Counted from the first letter of the stretch, positions 34,657 through 49,000 are shown. The stretch: 64,000 bases of DNA from Coffea arabica (GCF_036785885.1 NC_092317.1:8806501-8870500); one strand, 5' to 3'. Notes: a model not told the origin generated them from the letters alone. Made by a program: numbers and translations.

Positions 34657-35043
34657 AGGAGCTCTTGGATTGCGATGCTTTTGGTAAAAAAAAAAATTTT
34701 TTTAAAATTATTTGATGAATATTATCCGATAAAATTTAAGAGTGAAGTTTTTCAGTGATAAAAGCACTTTTTGTAAAAAGGTCAAATTTGATATTTTTTG
34801 TATAGCTTTTGTATTTTAAAAAATAAAGTATTAAATTTAATCATTTTATTTTTATAAACTAAATAAAAAGATAAATACATTTAAAAATTTTAAATTACAG
34901 ATTATCTAATATAATGAGTATTTATCAAATTATGTATCTAAATAATATAGTTAACAGCACTTAAGTATTTAATAAGTACACTTAATAAAAATTTTATTAG
35001 ATAAAATATTTTTCAATATGCTGCTGCAATCCCAAGCGGGTTC
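34657..35043. mobile_element. MITE-like element, copy C, directly upstream of the AIRP2-like gene
   Basis: GGAGCTCTTGGATTGCGATGC on the left mirrors GCTGCTGCAATCCCAAGCGG plus GTTCC on the right. The core shares TTTATAAACTAAATAAA and AGTATTTAATAAG words with copies A and B. The right end lies about 33 bp upstream of the probable TATA box at 35077. No clear target duplication. Confidence 0.55.
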
Positions 35044-35076
35044 CAAACGGCCGTGACACAGTGGCACTACTCAACA

Positions 35077-35085
35077 TATATATAA
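35077..35085 (+). promoter_or_regulatory. Probable TATA box of the AIRP2-like gene
   Basis: TATATATAA occurs in ACATATATATAAGTC, about 300 bp before the start codon. The CA-rich stretch that follows (GAGTACACTCAAACTGAG) is a plausible start region. Confidence 0.6.
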
Positions 35086-35377
35086 GTCAAACGGCGGAAG
35101 AGTACACTCAAACTGAGTATCCATCAAAATTCAGGATAGCTTCAAACAAACGACCCAGTCTTCTCATAGCAACCGCCCAAAAGTCTCCAAACTTTCTGTG
35201 GCAATTTATTCTTGTTATAGTTATATACTGCTCGTAAACGCGCCTACTTTATTGTTAAAGTTGTTGGCTTTTTGTTAAAAAGTGATCAACAATTTTGTTG
35301 TTCTTGTTTTTTTAAAGAAAGCAAAAAAGTCCCGGTTGGGAAAAAAGCAAGAATTAGTGGTTTCGATTGAGTAATTG

Positions 35378-37550
35378 ATGATGGATTACTATCAGCTTGC
35401 TAGTTCCAGTTCTTATCAAGAATCCATCTTGGCCCTCGAAGCAGATATTCGCCATGCCAATGCCTTGTGAGTTTTCTTTCTTTCATCATTATGGTGTGTG
35501 ATGTTGGAAATATCAAGCGGGTTTTAATTGTTTATGGTGCTTTAGTGTATTTACTGAACTTGGGCTGTTTTGATTGACTTGCAGAAGGTGAAATTAGTCT
35601 GATCAAAGTCCCCTTGTTTTCCTGTATTGGATTCCTGAACTAACCCCTGTCAATGGTTTTATTTTCTATTTTCCATTTTTTTGGCTGGTCAATTTTCTGT
35701 ATACATTTTTGTGCAAGTTTTTTTCTTTAAGAAATTAACTTAATCCGATTCCAAGTGCATTTCTTCGTTTTCTTTTATTTTCGTATCAGCTTCATTAAGA
35801 TAGTAGTATTTCAGTTTGTCTGTTCTAATATTTTTCTTTGGTTTTGGTTAATTCTTTGTTAGTTTTGCTCATGCATATATGACTTGAGTAAAAAATTCGA
35901 GGATACATGTATCTCACTGTTTTATTACTAGGATTTTCCTCCACTCCTTTCAAGCTTTTATTAGGCATTGAAAGAACTTATTGATATGTGATCCTTCATT
36001 TGACTCTGATTTTTTTAAAGTGACTGTATTGTATTAGATTAATTGGGAATCTTCCATAAAGTTGACAAACCAGATACCCCTTGTTCACATCTGTATCCCT
36101 GTGTGCTGTCTTTTACACTGGTTTACTGACTGTGGTAATTGTCAAAATTGTGAATTCTCATTTTCTTTTTTGGAATTCAAAGTTACTTAACGCAGTTTTG
36201 AATCATGACTGATAGACGAGATATAAGCAATTTTGGGTAGTTTTGCTTGGATAAAGGAAATTAAGTGGAGTTGCATTTCAATTTCAGGGCGGCTTCTATT
36301 TCAAGAACAAGCAATAATGCTTGTTTGCACATGAGATTAGTCTACAATAACTTGGCACCTTTATTTCTGTTTCTGCTGCAATGGATAGATTTCTCATGCA
36401 CGTGCTTGCTTCCAAGCTATTTGAATCTCTTCCACATCGTTGTATATGAGGTCTGTTATTCATATCCTTGCTCACGCATTCTCCATTGGCGCTTTTCCCT
36501 TTTGCTAAATATGCTTGCAAGCTAGATGTTGTACTGTACAAGCTCAGCATTGTGCTGTTTCCGTTCACTGGAATAAGTTTATAGTGTCTAATATGTTGGT
36601 TATTTACATGGTTTTCAGGTTACCTCTGATGGGAAGCAGTTGTTTGCCTCGCATGGAAGGAGAGCAACTGTTAGAGAATTTTATGGTATGTGAATTATTA
36701 GTTGTTGTTGAAGTGTAGAGCTACTTAGTTTTCGCAGTCTAGCCTTTTTTTTTTCTGGGAAATGATAGGTGATTTTTTATTTTTTTGCAGTCTAGCATAT
36801 GAAGTTGAACAATTTTAAGTCTTCTTCTTTTTGGTTGAGAGTTAATAATGAAAATCTAGAGTTAGGTGTAGCAACAATGTTTTACTAGCTAACCAGAGAA
36901 ATAATCTGATGCATATCATAGAAAGTTTTTTCACCTTTTGTTGTCCTGCTTCTGCAAGACTTCTGGATTTATATTTCTCATTGAGAAAAAAAATTGCAGC
37001 TGTTATATTACCATCACTACAGTGCCTTGGTGACAACTCGCATGAGCTACTTAGTGATAAAGACAAAGGTCAGAGCTTACAAGTGATCGTAAGAAACAAA
37101 ATTGGAGGAAGTAACAAGCAAGTTGATGGTGATTTGGAGAGGGAAGATGAATGTGGGATCTGCTTGGAACCCTGCACCAGAATGGTTTTGCCTAACTGCT
37201 GCCATGCAATGTGCATCAATTGCTACCGTGACTGGTGAGTATGACACCTTCCTTGATTTGTTTTGTTTCAGAAGGCTTGCTTTTTTCTTTCACATGGAAG
37301 CATACTTGTTTTTACATCCTATCATTACGTCCTTTACAGGAACCTGAGATCAGCATCATGCCCATTTTGCCGAGGTAGCCTGAAGAGAGTAAACTCAGGG
37401 GACTTATGGGTTCTCACCTGTGAAAAGGAAGTAGCTGATAAGGACGCTCTTCTGAAAGAGGAGACATTGCGTTTTTACCTCTATATAAACAGTCTTCCTA
37501 AGGATGCTCCTGATGCTCTTTTCTTGGTTTACTATGAGTACTTAATTTGA
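35378..37550 (+). CDS. AIRP2: AIRP2-like RING-type E3 ubiquitin ligase
   Basis: Five exons: 35378-35466, 36288-36450, 36619-36685, 37000-37234, 37340-37550 (254 residues). All junctions are GT..AG with phases 2,0,1,2. The N-terminal YQESILALEADIRHANALAA and the helical middle (LVYNNLAPLFLFLLQW, LLPSYLNLFHIVVY, SHGRRATVREFYAVILPSLQ) are typical of the AIRP2 family. The C3HC4 RING reads DECGICLE, VLPNCCHAMCINCYRDW, SASCPFCRGSL at about residues 162-202. The ending RVNSGDLWVLTC is family-specific. In Arabidopsis, AIRP2 (about 242 residues) is a cytosolic E3 ligase that promotes abscisic-acid and drought responses. That role here is inference. An alternative start is the next codon, also ATG. Confidence 0.92.
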
Positions 37551-39800
37551 TACCGACATAAGGTAGATGAATATCTCAGTAGCCAACTAACCTGTGTATA
37601 AGTTTTTGTTACTCTTATTCCCCATTTTTTCCATTTACCTCTCCAATTCTGAGAGCAAAATCTATCTGTGCAGAATAATGTATTTCCTAATTGTCTAATT
37701 TAGCCTGGAGATATATGAAAAATCACAATTTCTTCGCCTTGTCTACTCATTTGGTTTTGGAATTATCATCTCTTGGGTTCTGAAGACTAAAGATTGGGTT
37801 CTCAAGCTTGTGTTATGGCTGTGAAGTGTTATATGTGCCAATAATGGTCAAGGAATGTGTAACCAATGGTGAGAGACCTTGCCTTTTGTTCTAAAAACTG
37901 GTTTCATTCTCACCAGCTCAATCCCCTATTTCCTTTCCCCTGTGATATAGAAAGAAACAGAAAATATTTCAGCACTAATCAGCTTGGAGATTCTACTAGC
38001 AGCATACCTTATTATCGCAGAGGTGTGGTGTGTGCATGGAGTAGTGCATGTGCCATAGCAGCTATGGAATCAGATGCAGTTCCCCCTTTTTTTTTTTTTG
38101 GCTTCTCATAGTTTTAGACACTTCATAAAAGATTAGAAAAAAGTTCCTTTTACTTCAGAAGCTTATTAGATATTTCAAAAGCTTTTTGGAGAGATGCATT
38201 ATATTTATATCCGAAGGAAAGCTGTGTATAATCGAAGATACATAATACAAGATAAATTGCATGAATATGAAACCCTTTCTTCCCTGTGTTTGTGTTGCTT
38301 GAGAATCACAGTTGAGGTCTTGAAGCTCATGAACATCCAAAACTTTTGGAATCAGGCAACTTTGCTGAATTAAGTGAAACATGTTTAGCAAGAAGAGCAA
38401 GATGGGACGGACCAGAATTTAATCAAGACCTGCTAATATACCACTCTTCACAAAAAATCGCTTCCCACAATTTTTCTTCTTTATTTGCTTCGCAAATTCC
38501 AACAAGCGTCAAGTATAACATGTCTTCACTACGTGACAGATGAAAATAGTAAAAGTCAATTACCCCTTTGAAAGAGTTGTATCTGGTCTTTTGCAGCTGT
38601 TGCAAATGACATAATCATCTGAAAACACAAAAATCATCAATTCCTTGAGCATTGAGAATAACTATCAAAACCATGATTATCCATGATAAACACACGTATG
38701 AAGTACCATCGTAAAATTCTCCTCAATAATCTAAGGTAGCCAAGAGTCAGATTTTGTATTAACGGACTACAAGAAACACAAGCGACCATTGCCCAATTGC
38801 TGATCCCACACACACACACATATATATTGTTAATCGGCACTTGTCTATCCTATGCCTAATCTAGCCTATACTAAGGAGGAGGGTCCAACTGGGTCATGGG
38901 AGAATCGACGAGAACTGAAACACCATCGGATCAAACAAGTGTACTATGCACCTGTATGGATTTAAACCACTTAAAATGACAGCCACATATAGTGGCGAGT
39001 GATGGGAGGTAAGGTTTGAACTCTTGACTTCCTACTCCACCAAGCCCAGATGGCTGTTAGTTACCGATCCCACATATCTTATTTATCATTTTTGTGGACA
39101 TGCAAAACAAGCGTAGCCAAAACTTATGCATAAACCTTCTCAAAGTGCCCTAAAAAATGTTTAGGCGTTGATCTTCCCATCATAACTAGTCTTTTGCTGT
39201 CCATCAAGTGATATAGCTTTTATAGGTTTCAGTTGATAAATTAAGGAATCAGAGACCAATCACAGCTTGGATTGTAAAGAACAATTAAAGATGGGAGGTG
39301 GAAAAATTTGAAATTAGATGGTGGGAATTGAACTTGGGGAACAAATTTCAACAAGCAAAAAAAAAATTATTATTATTTTTTTGCATGTTACTAATTTAGT
39401 GTCAGTATTAATTATTGAGAAAATGATAGTGAAGATGTGATTAACAAAATGGAAGTGTAAATAATATATTTTTCTAATTATTTTGGTGTTTACTTTTGTT
39501 CCGTTAATCACTACATTGCACCGTGCAAAAAATTACCGCTGGTAATTGTAGGAGTCTCGAATCCACAAATTATTATGCTTCAGGCCCAAATCCATGCCAG
39601 GAAGTAGGTTACGCGACGCCGTTCCGGATAACGTTGACGGCAGTTCACTTAGTACAGCTGCTAGGCGTTCAAAAACGATGACAAACGTTGACTAACAGTC
39701 AATTCTGATTCTAATTTTTTAAATTTCCCCCTTATTAATACTAGTACTATAAATTAGGAATAATTAAAATAAAAAAAGATAGAGAAGAAGAGGGAAAGAA
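37551..39800. other. 3' flank of the AIRP2-like gene and upstream region of NUP155
   Basis: Probable 3' untranslated region followed by AT-rich DNA. A (CA)n(TA)n run lies near 38809-38827. The GGTTTGAACTCTTGACTTCC string near 39010 resembles a tRNA B box, but no cloverleaf can be formed around it. No gene is recognised. Confidence 0.5.
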
Positions 39801-40066
39801 AATAAATCAGGGGACGTCAAAACCCTCTCCCTAAACCCTCTTGAAATTTCCCTCCTCTTCTCTTCTATCAGATCCTTTCTTTTCTTTTCTTTTCCATTCC
39901 TTTATTCTTCTATGAATTAGGTTGAGAACCCAAAAAATTTCCAGTAATTTTATTGACTGGATAAGAATTTGGGATACTGGGATTTCTATCTTCTTCTCTT
40001 CTTCTTTTTTTTTTTTTTTTTGCCTCCTTTTCTCCTTTGTGTTGAAGGTTGAAGAGGATTAAAAAA
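39800..40066 (+). promoter_or_regulatory. NUP155 5' untranslated region
   Basis: From about 39800 the sequence becomes strongly CT-rich (AAACCCTCTTG, CCTCCTCTTCTCTTC, TTTCTTTTCTTTTC) and stays so to the start codon, a typical plant housekeeping leader. ACCCTAAACCC-like (telo-box) words, common in such genes, occur near 39825. The exact start site is not visible. Confidence 0.5.
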
Positions 40067-43000
40067 ATGGCGTGGAGGAATGAGATTGTGATGCGTGACG
40101 TGTTTAATGCTGGGCTTGCCATCAGCAACTGTATAAGCAGAGATGTTGGCTCTCAGCTTGACCTGGAAGAAGCTCTGGAAGCTTCTAGATATGCTAGTCA
40201 TCCCTATACTGCTCAACCCAGAGAGGTATTTTTACTACCATCTTTATCAGTTCTATAATTCTTATTCTTTTTTGAATTGGTTGCTTTATTTCAGGTTAGC
40301 CCACAAAAATGGTTTCTTGTATTTTTTTTTTTTTTGGGGGGGGAGGCGGGGGGGTTGGGGAGTGGTGTAAATTGTTAGGCATTTTTCCCTCAAAGGAATA
40401 TAGCAAAGGAAAGTAAAAAAGATGGTTATTTGGCATAGAATGTTGGATAGACTGCGTTGTATAGTAGTTGAAGTTGTGGGCTTTTTCATGTTCTTCTTAG
40501 TGCATGGTATACGAGGAGCCAAGTATTTGAGTGCTCAGAAAATTCAAGGTAAAGAAGATTGTGAATTTGGATTTCGGGTATTCTAGAATGTATATGGTGT
40601 CCAGGTAATTTACTAGTTAAATTCTAGGAAAGCAAAGCAAAAACGTTTTACTTTTGGTTTTTGACAGTGAATCTAGTGAACATGTATATTTTGCAAGTAA
40701 TTGGTAATTTTTGTTCTTTATATGTTTCTTTGATGAGTTATTATTTGAATTCTTGTTGGTGGTGGGTGAATTTAATTTTTGTGGAATTTAAAGGTGGATG
40801 GGACTTGAACTTATTATGGTTTCTGGAAAAAGTTTACTAGATATTGAAGAGCTTTACTGGCAAAAAAATTTTGTGTTTGATATGATATTTAGTTCAAAAT
40901 TGGAGTTGTAAAGGTTAGTTTAATGTGAAAGAAGTTGTTGAGAGACAACTGCTTGGAGAGCTTGCTGAAATTGGTGCAAAAGTAGCTTAATTGAGTTTCC
41001 ACACACGTCAAATTCAATTGATGTAGGAGAATGACCTTCATTTCTCTGCTCGTCTGTTTTGGGCCTTTTTTTACTACTCCTCTTTAGAGCCTCAATGTGG
41101 GAAAATAATCGATTCTTTAAAAGTACTTCTGAAGAAAAAATCCCATCATACTTAAATTATTGATGACATGAAGTGCTGTTGGTTTCTTTAAGTGAGTAAG
41201 GGAACTATTCGAGAATGCTCGTGTACTACTCTTAAGAATACAAGTAGGTCACCTGCTATTCCGGTGTTGAAAAGTTTCTTCCGAAATGTATTGTCATGGT
41301 TTTAGAGCATAAGATCTGGAAAGCCAAGGCATAGCATTCCACCTTTTCTTTTTTGGCTAGAGAAGCAGTACAAGGGATGCTTGTGTAGCTTGGAAGTCAA
41401 GCGAAGGCAAGATGCAAACTCTTCTTGCATCGTCAAGTACTGGACCTAAACACCTGTGAGACTGCTATTTACCAAGTCTGGATTGATATGCTGGAAAGTA
41501 TGATGCAATGAGCCTGACTTTGAGCATAAACAGCCTATGAATTTGGTGTATAATAGTCAAGCAGCCATTTATATAGCTTTGAATCTGGTCTTACGTCATA
41601 GCACAAAGCATTTTGAAGTTGATTGTCATTTTGTTCAAGAGAAATTGCTAGAAAAAGTGATGAGGACATCTCATTTAAGTTCTTTAAATCAATCAGCTGA
41701 TTTGTGTACTTAAGGTTCAGGTTTCAAAGAGTGAAATTCATTTGTAATACTTTAGGAGGAATTTTAAGAGAATAATTGAGGGTATTATTGTATATTACAC
41801 TCATGTACTACTTCAACTAACTCTGTCCCAAATCTGCAATTAATTATCTTGCATTCATCTTTTATGCATGTCAGTATTTTGAAGCTTTAGGTGGATCTGA
41901 TTGCAGCAGAAATTGGGATAGGATGTTCTTATTGTGATTTGTATTGCTTAAGCTTGCACTATTTCATTTTTTTATGTTGTTTATTCTGTACCTTTGTCTA
42001 TTTTGTCATTCATCATTTGGAGAAGCATCAAATTGGTGTGCATCCTGTTGCAGTGGCCCCCTTTAGTTGAAGTTGTGGATACTTGGGAGTTGCCTCCTGT
42101 CCTCATTGAAAGATACAATGCATCTGGTGGAGAGGGAACAGCTTTATGTGGAATATTTCCAGACATACGCAGAGCATGGGCATCGGTGGATAACACGTTA
42201 TTTATCTGGCGGTTTGACAAGTGGTTAGTGTTTTGCATTTGCTTGACACCTGGGCAGGTGTTTTAATTTTACGCAGTTTTACTGATTGGGTCTCTGATTT
42301 TTTGATATGGTTACTAGGGCTTTTATGTGCTCTGAACAAATTTGGTTTATCCAGTTAATTACTTCAAAGATATTATTCAGTTTGTTGGGTTTAGCATCAA
42401 GTATTACTTGTTAGCATAAGCTTTCCAAATAAATTTCTAGAAATCTTACATTTTGCAATTGGTTGAGGTTGCAAGGCTTTTGTTTTCTCTTTGATGAACT
42501 TCGGTTTTTCAAAGTTGCTGATTCATATTTACTTTTGTAAGGTAGATGCTTGGATTCAACTTACACACCATTGTTGCATGAACACGAAAATGACATTTTC
42601 TTTTAAGCTTATGATGCATTTTTTTGGTATTTCTTCCTAGATATGCATGTATCAATTTGCATAAAGATGAGATTCCCACGTGCAAAGGTGTTGGGTAGGT
42701 TTTACCTTTGTTCAACTGATACTTTAAATGGAAGGTGCTACAGTCGGGTATTGTTGTAGTGTTAGGAAATAGGACATCATTTGCTTAAGAGCATGGTTCC
42801 AAGTTGCTGTTTCCGTGCTCTGGGTAGCTAGGAATTGAGTGGTGATCCCCCAGTTTCTTTATGTTTCATCCAAGATTCCTTCCCCAACAAAATGATAGAA
42901 GCCCTCTAAATAGCTTATGCTGTGCATCCTGGTGATACACAGGTTACAATGCAATGCTTCGGCTGTATTCTGCTATTTTTACTATTGTCCAAAAGTCCAG

Positions 43001-46000
43001 TTTTAAAAGCATTCTTTTGTGCTCACATTTTTGAAATCTTTGCCTTTCTTTGTTGTCTATTTCCTTGATTGTAAATCCTTCTCATCCAATCATTCTTTAC
43101 TCTAAACTTTTTGGTCCATTCATGCAAGCGCCTCAAGTTCAATTTGTCTGAGTAAGGTTAGAAGGTAATGCATGGCTCCTCTTGACCCAACATCAACAAA
43201 TACCAGCAAGAAAGTTTGCACTCTGCTCTTTTCCCTTTTGTCAGTCATGATCATCTTCATATTCTACGTGTTTTTTTTCCTGCTGACTAGCCACAGTGAC
43301 CTCTGTTGCATGCTTATTCTTGTTTCTATCTTTGTTTTTCTTTTTCTAGAAGTTCTCTTGTGGTGGGATGAGTCTACATTTATGCAGGTTGTTTGTACAC
43401 CGGATTCAGATATTGTGCTGTTCCCAATTGCCCAAGGCAACTGATCGTAGCTTTTCTTAGGCTAAAAGCTGAATGAGGTGTTCTTGTTTGCTATTGACTT
43501 CTGCTTTCTTATTTACTTAGGAAAAAGATGATTCTCAACAGTTGTCCTGGAGGTGCTTTTATAAATAGCTTTTGGTTTTTTTCAAACTTTAAAAACAAAG
43601 ACTTGAGTTCAGTTTTTTCCACATATCTTTAAATAACTACTTTTCTATAATCAGCTTTACAAAAGCAAAAGCAAGACAGAACTGGCTTGTTGAATTATTT
43701 GATTTTTGTTTAGGTAGTATTGCTTGATTTCTTATTCTCCGTGTGTTGGTGGCTCAGTGAATAAATTATGATTGTTTTTGCTACTCTTGCTGCTTTTCTT
43801 ATTTCCTGTTAATTGCCTGTTTTCTGTTTTTTCAATAGTTGCCATCTCTGAAATGTATAAACTTCAAAGCTTTAGCCATTTTGTTTGATAATTTCTATTA
43901 CTCACAAACTTATCATTTATTGCATCATGTGCTTATAGCTGTTACCTAGGGGATTCTTTGTGGTATGATTTGCCTAATGCCGTCAAATACTGGAGCTTGC
44001 CTTGATTTCTGGCAGTTTAAAAGTTTTTGAAGATCCAGAAAAATTGTTAAGCACCCTAAAGAAAAAGTTAAAAAAAAGCCCTTTAGATTTGTGATGTAAT
44101 CTTCTGACTTGTAAGGGTAAAAGGTGGGTACTTGTTTTTCTAAGCAAAGCTCCCTTAGTAGATAATTTCAATTGGCATTAATCATTTGATTCTTACAATT
44201 TAGAGTCCCATCAGTTTTATCTGTTTGGTATTCCTGCTAACTTTACAAAATTGAAGTGTCTCAGAATGAAGTCAATCATCTGATTTTCACCTTATATAGT
44301 AATTCTTTTTGTATTAGTCCATTCTTTTTATGTGGAGACTGGAAAATAAGGAATTTCCTTGCTTATATTTCTTTGACATAGTATTTTCTTCTTTCTGAGC
44401 TTTTTGTTTGCATAAAACTTGATGGTCATGATTTATTTGAGCTCAATTTGATTGCACAAGATCTCCAAACAGTTGTAGCAATGAGGTGATATTGGGCAGC
44501 TATTAAACTATTGGTTTTACATTATCATCTTTTCCTTTTGCTGGTTATTCTTGCTGTCTGTTAACTTTGTTGATTTTTATATTTCTTCTGTTCTACACAG
44601 GGATGGACAATGTCCTGAATATAGTGTGGATGAACAAGCCATTTGTGCTGTTGGCTTAGCTAAAGCCAAGCCTGGCATTTTTGTTGAGGCCATCCAATAT
44701 CTCCTCATATTGGCCACTCCTGCTGAGGTAGCTATTTTTCCTTCTATTTTCTGTTGTATGTGTTAAGTAGCTGTAAAGCAAATTCTTATACTATCAACGA
44801 TTTTGCTCTGTGTCATAATTAAGCCTTTATCTTTCTTACTTTGTTATGTCATGTGGTTCTCTCATTCAACCTTGCCTTCTCCTGCAATCAGTTGATCCTT
44901 TTAGGTGTTTGTTGTTCTGGGAGGGGTGATGGCAGTGATCCATATGCTGAGGTTGTGCTTCAGCCGTTGCATGAGTATAGAATTCCATCTGATGGAGTGA
45001 CAATGACATGTATTACTTGCACTGATTGGGGTCGAATTTTTCTTTCTGGTCGTGATGGCCATGTTTATGAGATGCAATATACCACTGGTTCCGGTTGGCA
45101 GAAACGTTGTCGTAAAGTTTGTGTAACTGCAGGTTTGGGAAGTGTCATTTCAAGGTAGTGTTTTCGTATTCTTTATTTGCTTTTTAGTTGTTTATTATAG
45201 TTGTTATGCTTTGTTGCATTGGTTTCTGGGCTTTAATATGCCTTAAAACAATTATTTTCTACTCAAAACTGAAGTTAGCTTATTAAGATTAAAACTTTTG
45301 ATGATCATCAACCCTTTCTTTAGCACCCAGCTGATTTTTGTATCTGCTATGTTTTGATCTTCATGTGTTATCGTCTAGTATTCATATGGTTGTATGATTT
45401 ATGGCTGCTTCGATGTTCTGCAGATGGGTTGTGCCAAATGTGTTTAAATTTGCAGCTGTTGATCCTATTGTTGAAATGGTTGCCGATAATGAGAGACATA
45501 TACTCTATGGAAGGACTGAACAGATGAAAATCCAAGTTTTCTCACTGGGCCCAGGAGGGGATGGGCCACTTAAGAAGGTTGCAGAGGAGAGAAATTTGAT
45601 CAGCCAGAAAGATCCATCCTATGGTGGCAGGCAGCCAACAGGGTCAAGGCTTCCTTCTCGATCAAATAAGACATCTATGGTTTCGATATCACCTTTGTCT
45701 ATCTTAGAATCAAAGTCGCTTCATCTGGTCGCTGTTTTATCAGATGGAAGAAGGATGTACCTTACGACTGGGCCATCAGGTGGAAATAGCGGTTCCCTTG
45801 GAGGTTTGGGTGGTCTTGGAAGCAATCTTCAGAGACCAAGTTGTTTGAAAGTAGTTGCAACCAGGCCTTCTCCTCCTTTGGGTGTGGGTAGTGGTCTTGC
45901 GTTTGGAGCCATGGCCCTCTCTGGTAGATCTCAGAATGAAGATCTATCGCTTAAGATAGAATCAGGTCATTATTCAGCTGGAGCTCTTGTTCTTTCTGAT

Positions 46001-49000
46001 TCATCGCCATCAACTAGTTCTTCTCTTCTAATTGTCAACAGGGATTCAAGCACACAAGCTTCATCCACTGGTTTGGTAGCTGGTGTTCGAAGCACTCGTG
46101 CACTAAGGGAGTTGGTCTCATCCCTTCCTATCGAAGGTAGAATGCTTTTTGTGGCAGACGTACTACCTCATCCAGATACAGCTGCCATTGTGCAGTCTTT
46201 ATATTTACAACTAGAATTCTGTGGATTTGATGGTACGTGGGAATCCTCTGAAAAGGCATCTCGAAAGCTCTGGGCGAGAGGTGACCTTTCAACCCAACAT
46301 ATACTGCCAAGAAGGAGAATTGTTGTTTTCAGTACCATGGGCATGATGGAAATAGTATTTAACAGACCGGTTGACATCCTGAGAAGGTTGTTGGAGTCAA
46401 GCTCACCAAGATCACTGTTGGAGGACTTCTTCAACCGTTATGGAGCTGGGGAGGCATCTGGAATGTGTTTAATGCTGGCTGCCAGAATAGTCTGTGCTGA
46501 AACCCTCATAAGCAATATCGTTGCTGAAAAAGCAGCTGAAGCTTTTGAGGACCCAAGACTAGTTGGAATACCCCAGTTAGAAGGCAGTGGTGCATTGTCA
46601 AACACACGAACTCCAGCTGGTGGTTTTAGCATGGGACAGGTTGTTCAAGAAGCTGAGCCTGTATTTTCAGGTGCTTATGAAGGGTTGTGCCTGTGTTCAT
46701 CAAGGTTACTTTTACCATTGTGGGAGCTCCCAGTATTTATTGCAAAAAGTGGCACAAGTTCTTCAGACATGGTTGTAATATGCAGACTCCCTGTTGGGGC
46801 AATGCAAGTTCTCGAAGATAAAATCCGCTCTATCGAGAAGTTTTTAAGTTCACGAAGGAATCAGAGAAGAGGGCTTTATGGTTCTGTTGCTGGTCTGGGG
46901 GATGTGACTGGTTCAATTCTGATAGGGACTGGTTCAGATATGGGTGTGGGTGATAGAAGTATGGTTCGAAATTTATTTGGTTCTTATTCTCGTAATGTTG
47001 AAACCAGTGAAGGTGGATCATCAGCTAAAAGGCAGCGACTTCCTTATACTTCTGCAGAACTAGCTGCCATGGAGGTATGTCGGAGTTCAGGAGTAGCGCT
47101 TCATTCTCTTGTTTTTACACCGTAAATGCCTTAAAAATTAACTGGACTTTGCTTCAGGTGAGATCGATGGAATGTATCAGACAGTTGCTGCTCAGATGCA
47201 GTGAAGCCCTCTTTCTTCTCCAACTTCTTTCACAGCATCATGTAACACGCCTGATTAGTAATTTTGATGCAAATACTAGGCAAGCTGTAGTTCAGTTAAC
47301 ATTTCATCAACTAGTTTGCGAGGAAGAGGGTGACAAACTCGCTACAAGGCTTATAGCGTCTCTGATGGAGGTAATACTTTGAGATAATTCTTCCTTGAAG
47401 CCTGACATTGATCATAGAGATTATATTCAAATACATATTTATATGCTTTGATTGGAGTGGTGCTTTCTCGGCCTGGAAAGAATCTCTCTCTTATGTTAAC
47501 TTTTATTTATGTGTCCAGTATTACACTGGTCCTGATGGCAGGGGTACAGTTGATGATATTAGTGGCAGACTGCGGGATGGTTGTCCAAGCTATTTCAAAG
47601 AGTCTGATTATAAATTCTTTCTTGCTGTTGAATGTCTTGAGAGAGCTGCGGCTACTTTTGATGCAGAGGAGAGGGAAAACCTGGCTAGAGAGGCCTTCAA
47701 TTACCTGAGCAAAGTTCCAGAGTCTGCAGACCTACGTACTGTGTGCAAGCGTTTTGAAGATTTGAGGTATGTAATATTCAAATACAACATCCATGTTTGT
47801 TTGGCCAATTAATGGTTTCCTACTAATTTCAAAAGAAAATATCTTGTTCGTTTTCAAAGTTGGCATAATAACCAAATGCAGGTATTATGAAGCTGTTGTT
47901 CGTTTACCTTTGCAAAAGGCACAGGCTTTGGATCCTGCTGGTGATGCTTTGAATGAGCAAAAAGATGTCAGGGATTTTGCGCTTGCCCAACGTGAGCAGT
48001 GTTATGAAATTATTGCCAGTGCTTTGCGTGCCTTAAAAGGTGATAATTCACCAAAGGAATTTGGGTCTCCAATAAAACCTGTTGCTCAATCTGCACTTGA
48101 TCAAGGCTCTCGTAAAAAGTATATATCCCAGATCGTCCAACTTGGTGTCCAGTCATCTGATAGAGTTTTTCACGAGTATCTATATCGGACATTGATTGAT
48201 CTAGGCTTGGAAGATGAGTTGTTGGAATACGGAGGCCCTGATTTGGTGCCTTTTTTGCAAAGTGCTGGTCGTGAACCTTCACAAGAGGTTTCTTTGTTAT
48301 ACTGTTTCTAAATTTTTGAGTTTGTTTAGATCATCTTTGAAATGATATATACTTCCATATCAATTTAAGTATGAGGATATAATCTTCTATTGTAAAGGTC
48401 CAGAACTTGCTCAGAATATTCAATTCTGTGTTGACGCTGATCTAATTAACATTTCGTGTAATTGTTTTCACCTAGGTTCATGCTGTTTTGGCGGTGACAT
48501 CTTCTACTTCTCCACTTGGACAGTCAAGGTTGCCTATTGCACTTCATCAAGCGAAATATCTTGAGCTTCTGGCACGATATTATGTTTTGAAAAGACAGCA
48601 TATTCTTGCTGCTCATGTGTTGGTAAGACTGGCCGAAAGACGCTCGACTGAGGGTGGATATGCTCCTACTCTGGAACAAAGGTCCTCTGTCCTCTGTTCT
48701 CTTATTAAGAAATATTTGGTGCTTTCTTTTGTCCTTCAATGATGGCATGGCTCTCAAACTAAAAGATAAGGGGCTGGTTTTGTTTTTGAACCTTCATCCA
48801 CTCCTGATTAGGTGTTATGCAGTCTTCAAAATCTAGACTAAGTAATTGCTAACTGATTGACATTCATGATTGAAACAATGAACTCCTATACAGAAGTTTT
48901 AGTCATAGTAAATAAAAGGCCAAAGAGAGAAAAGAAGTGATATAGATTAGTTAACTAATCATTTGGATATATTCCAGTCCTGAAGTATTAAGCAAGATAA

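Noticed and set aside
38990-39060. tRNA or SINE B-box-like string GGTTTGAACTCTTGAC
   Set aside because: No A box at the right distance and no acceptor stem pairing, so neither a tRNA gene nor a SINE can be supported.
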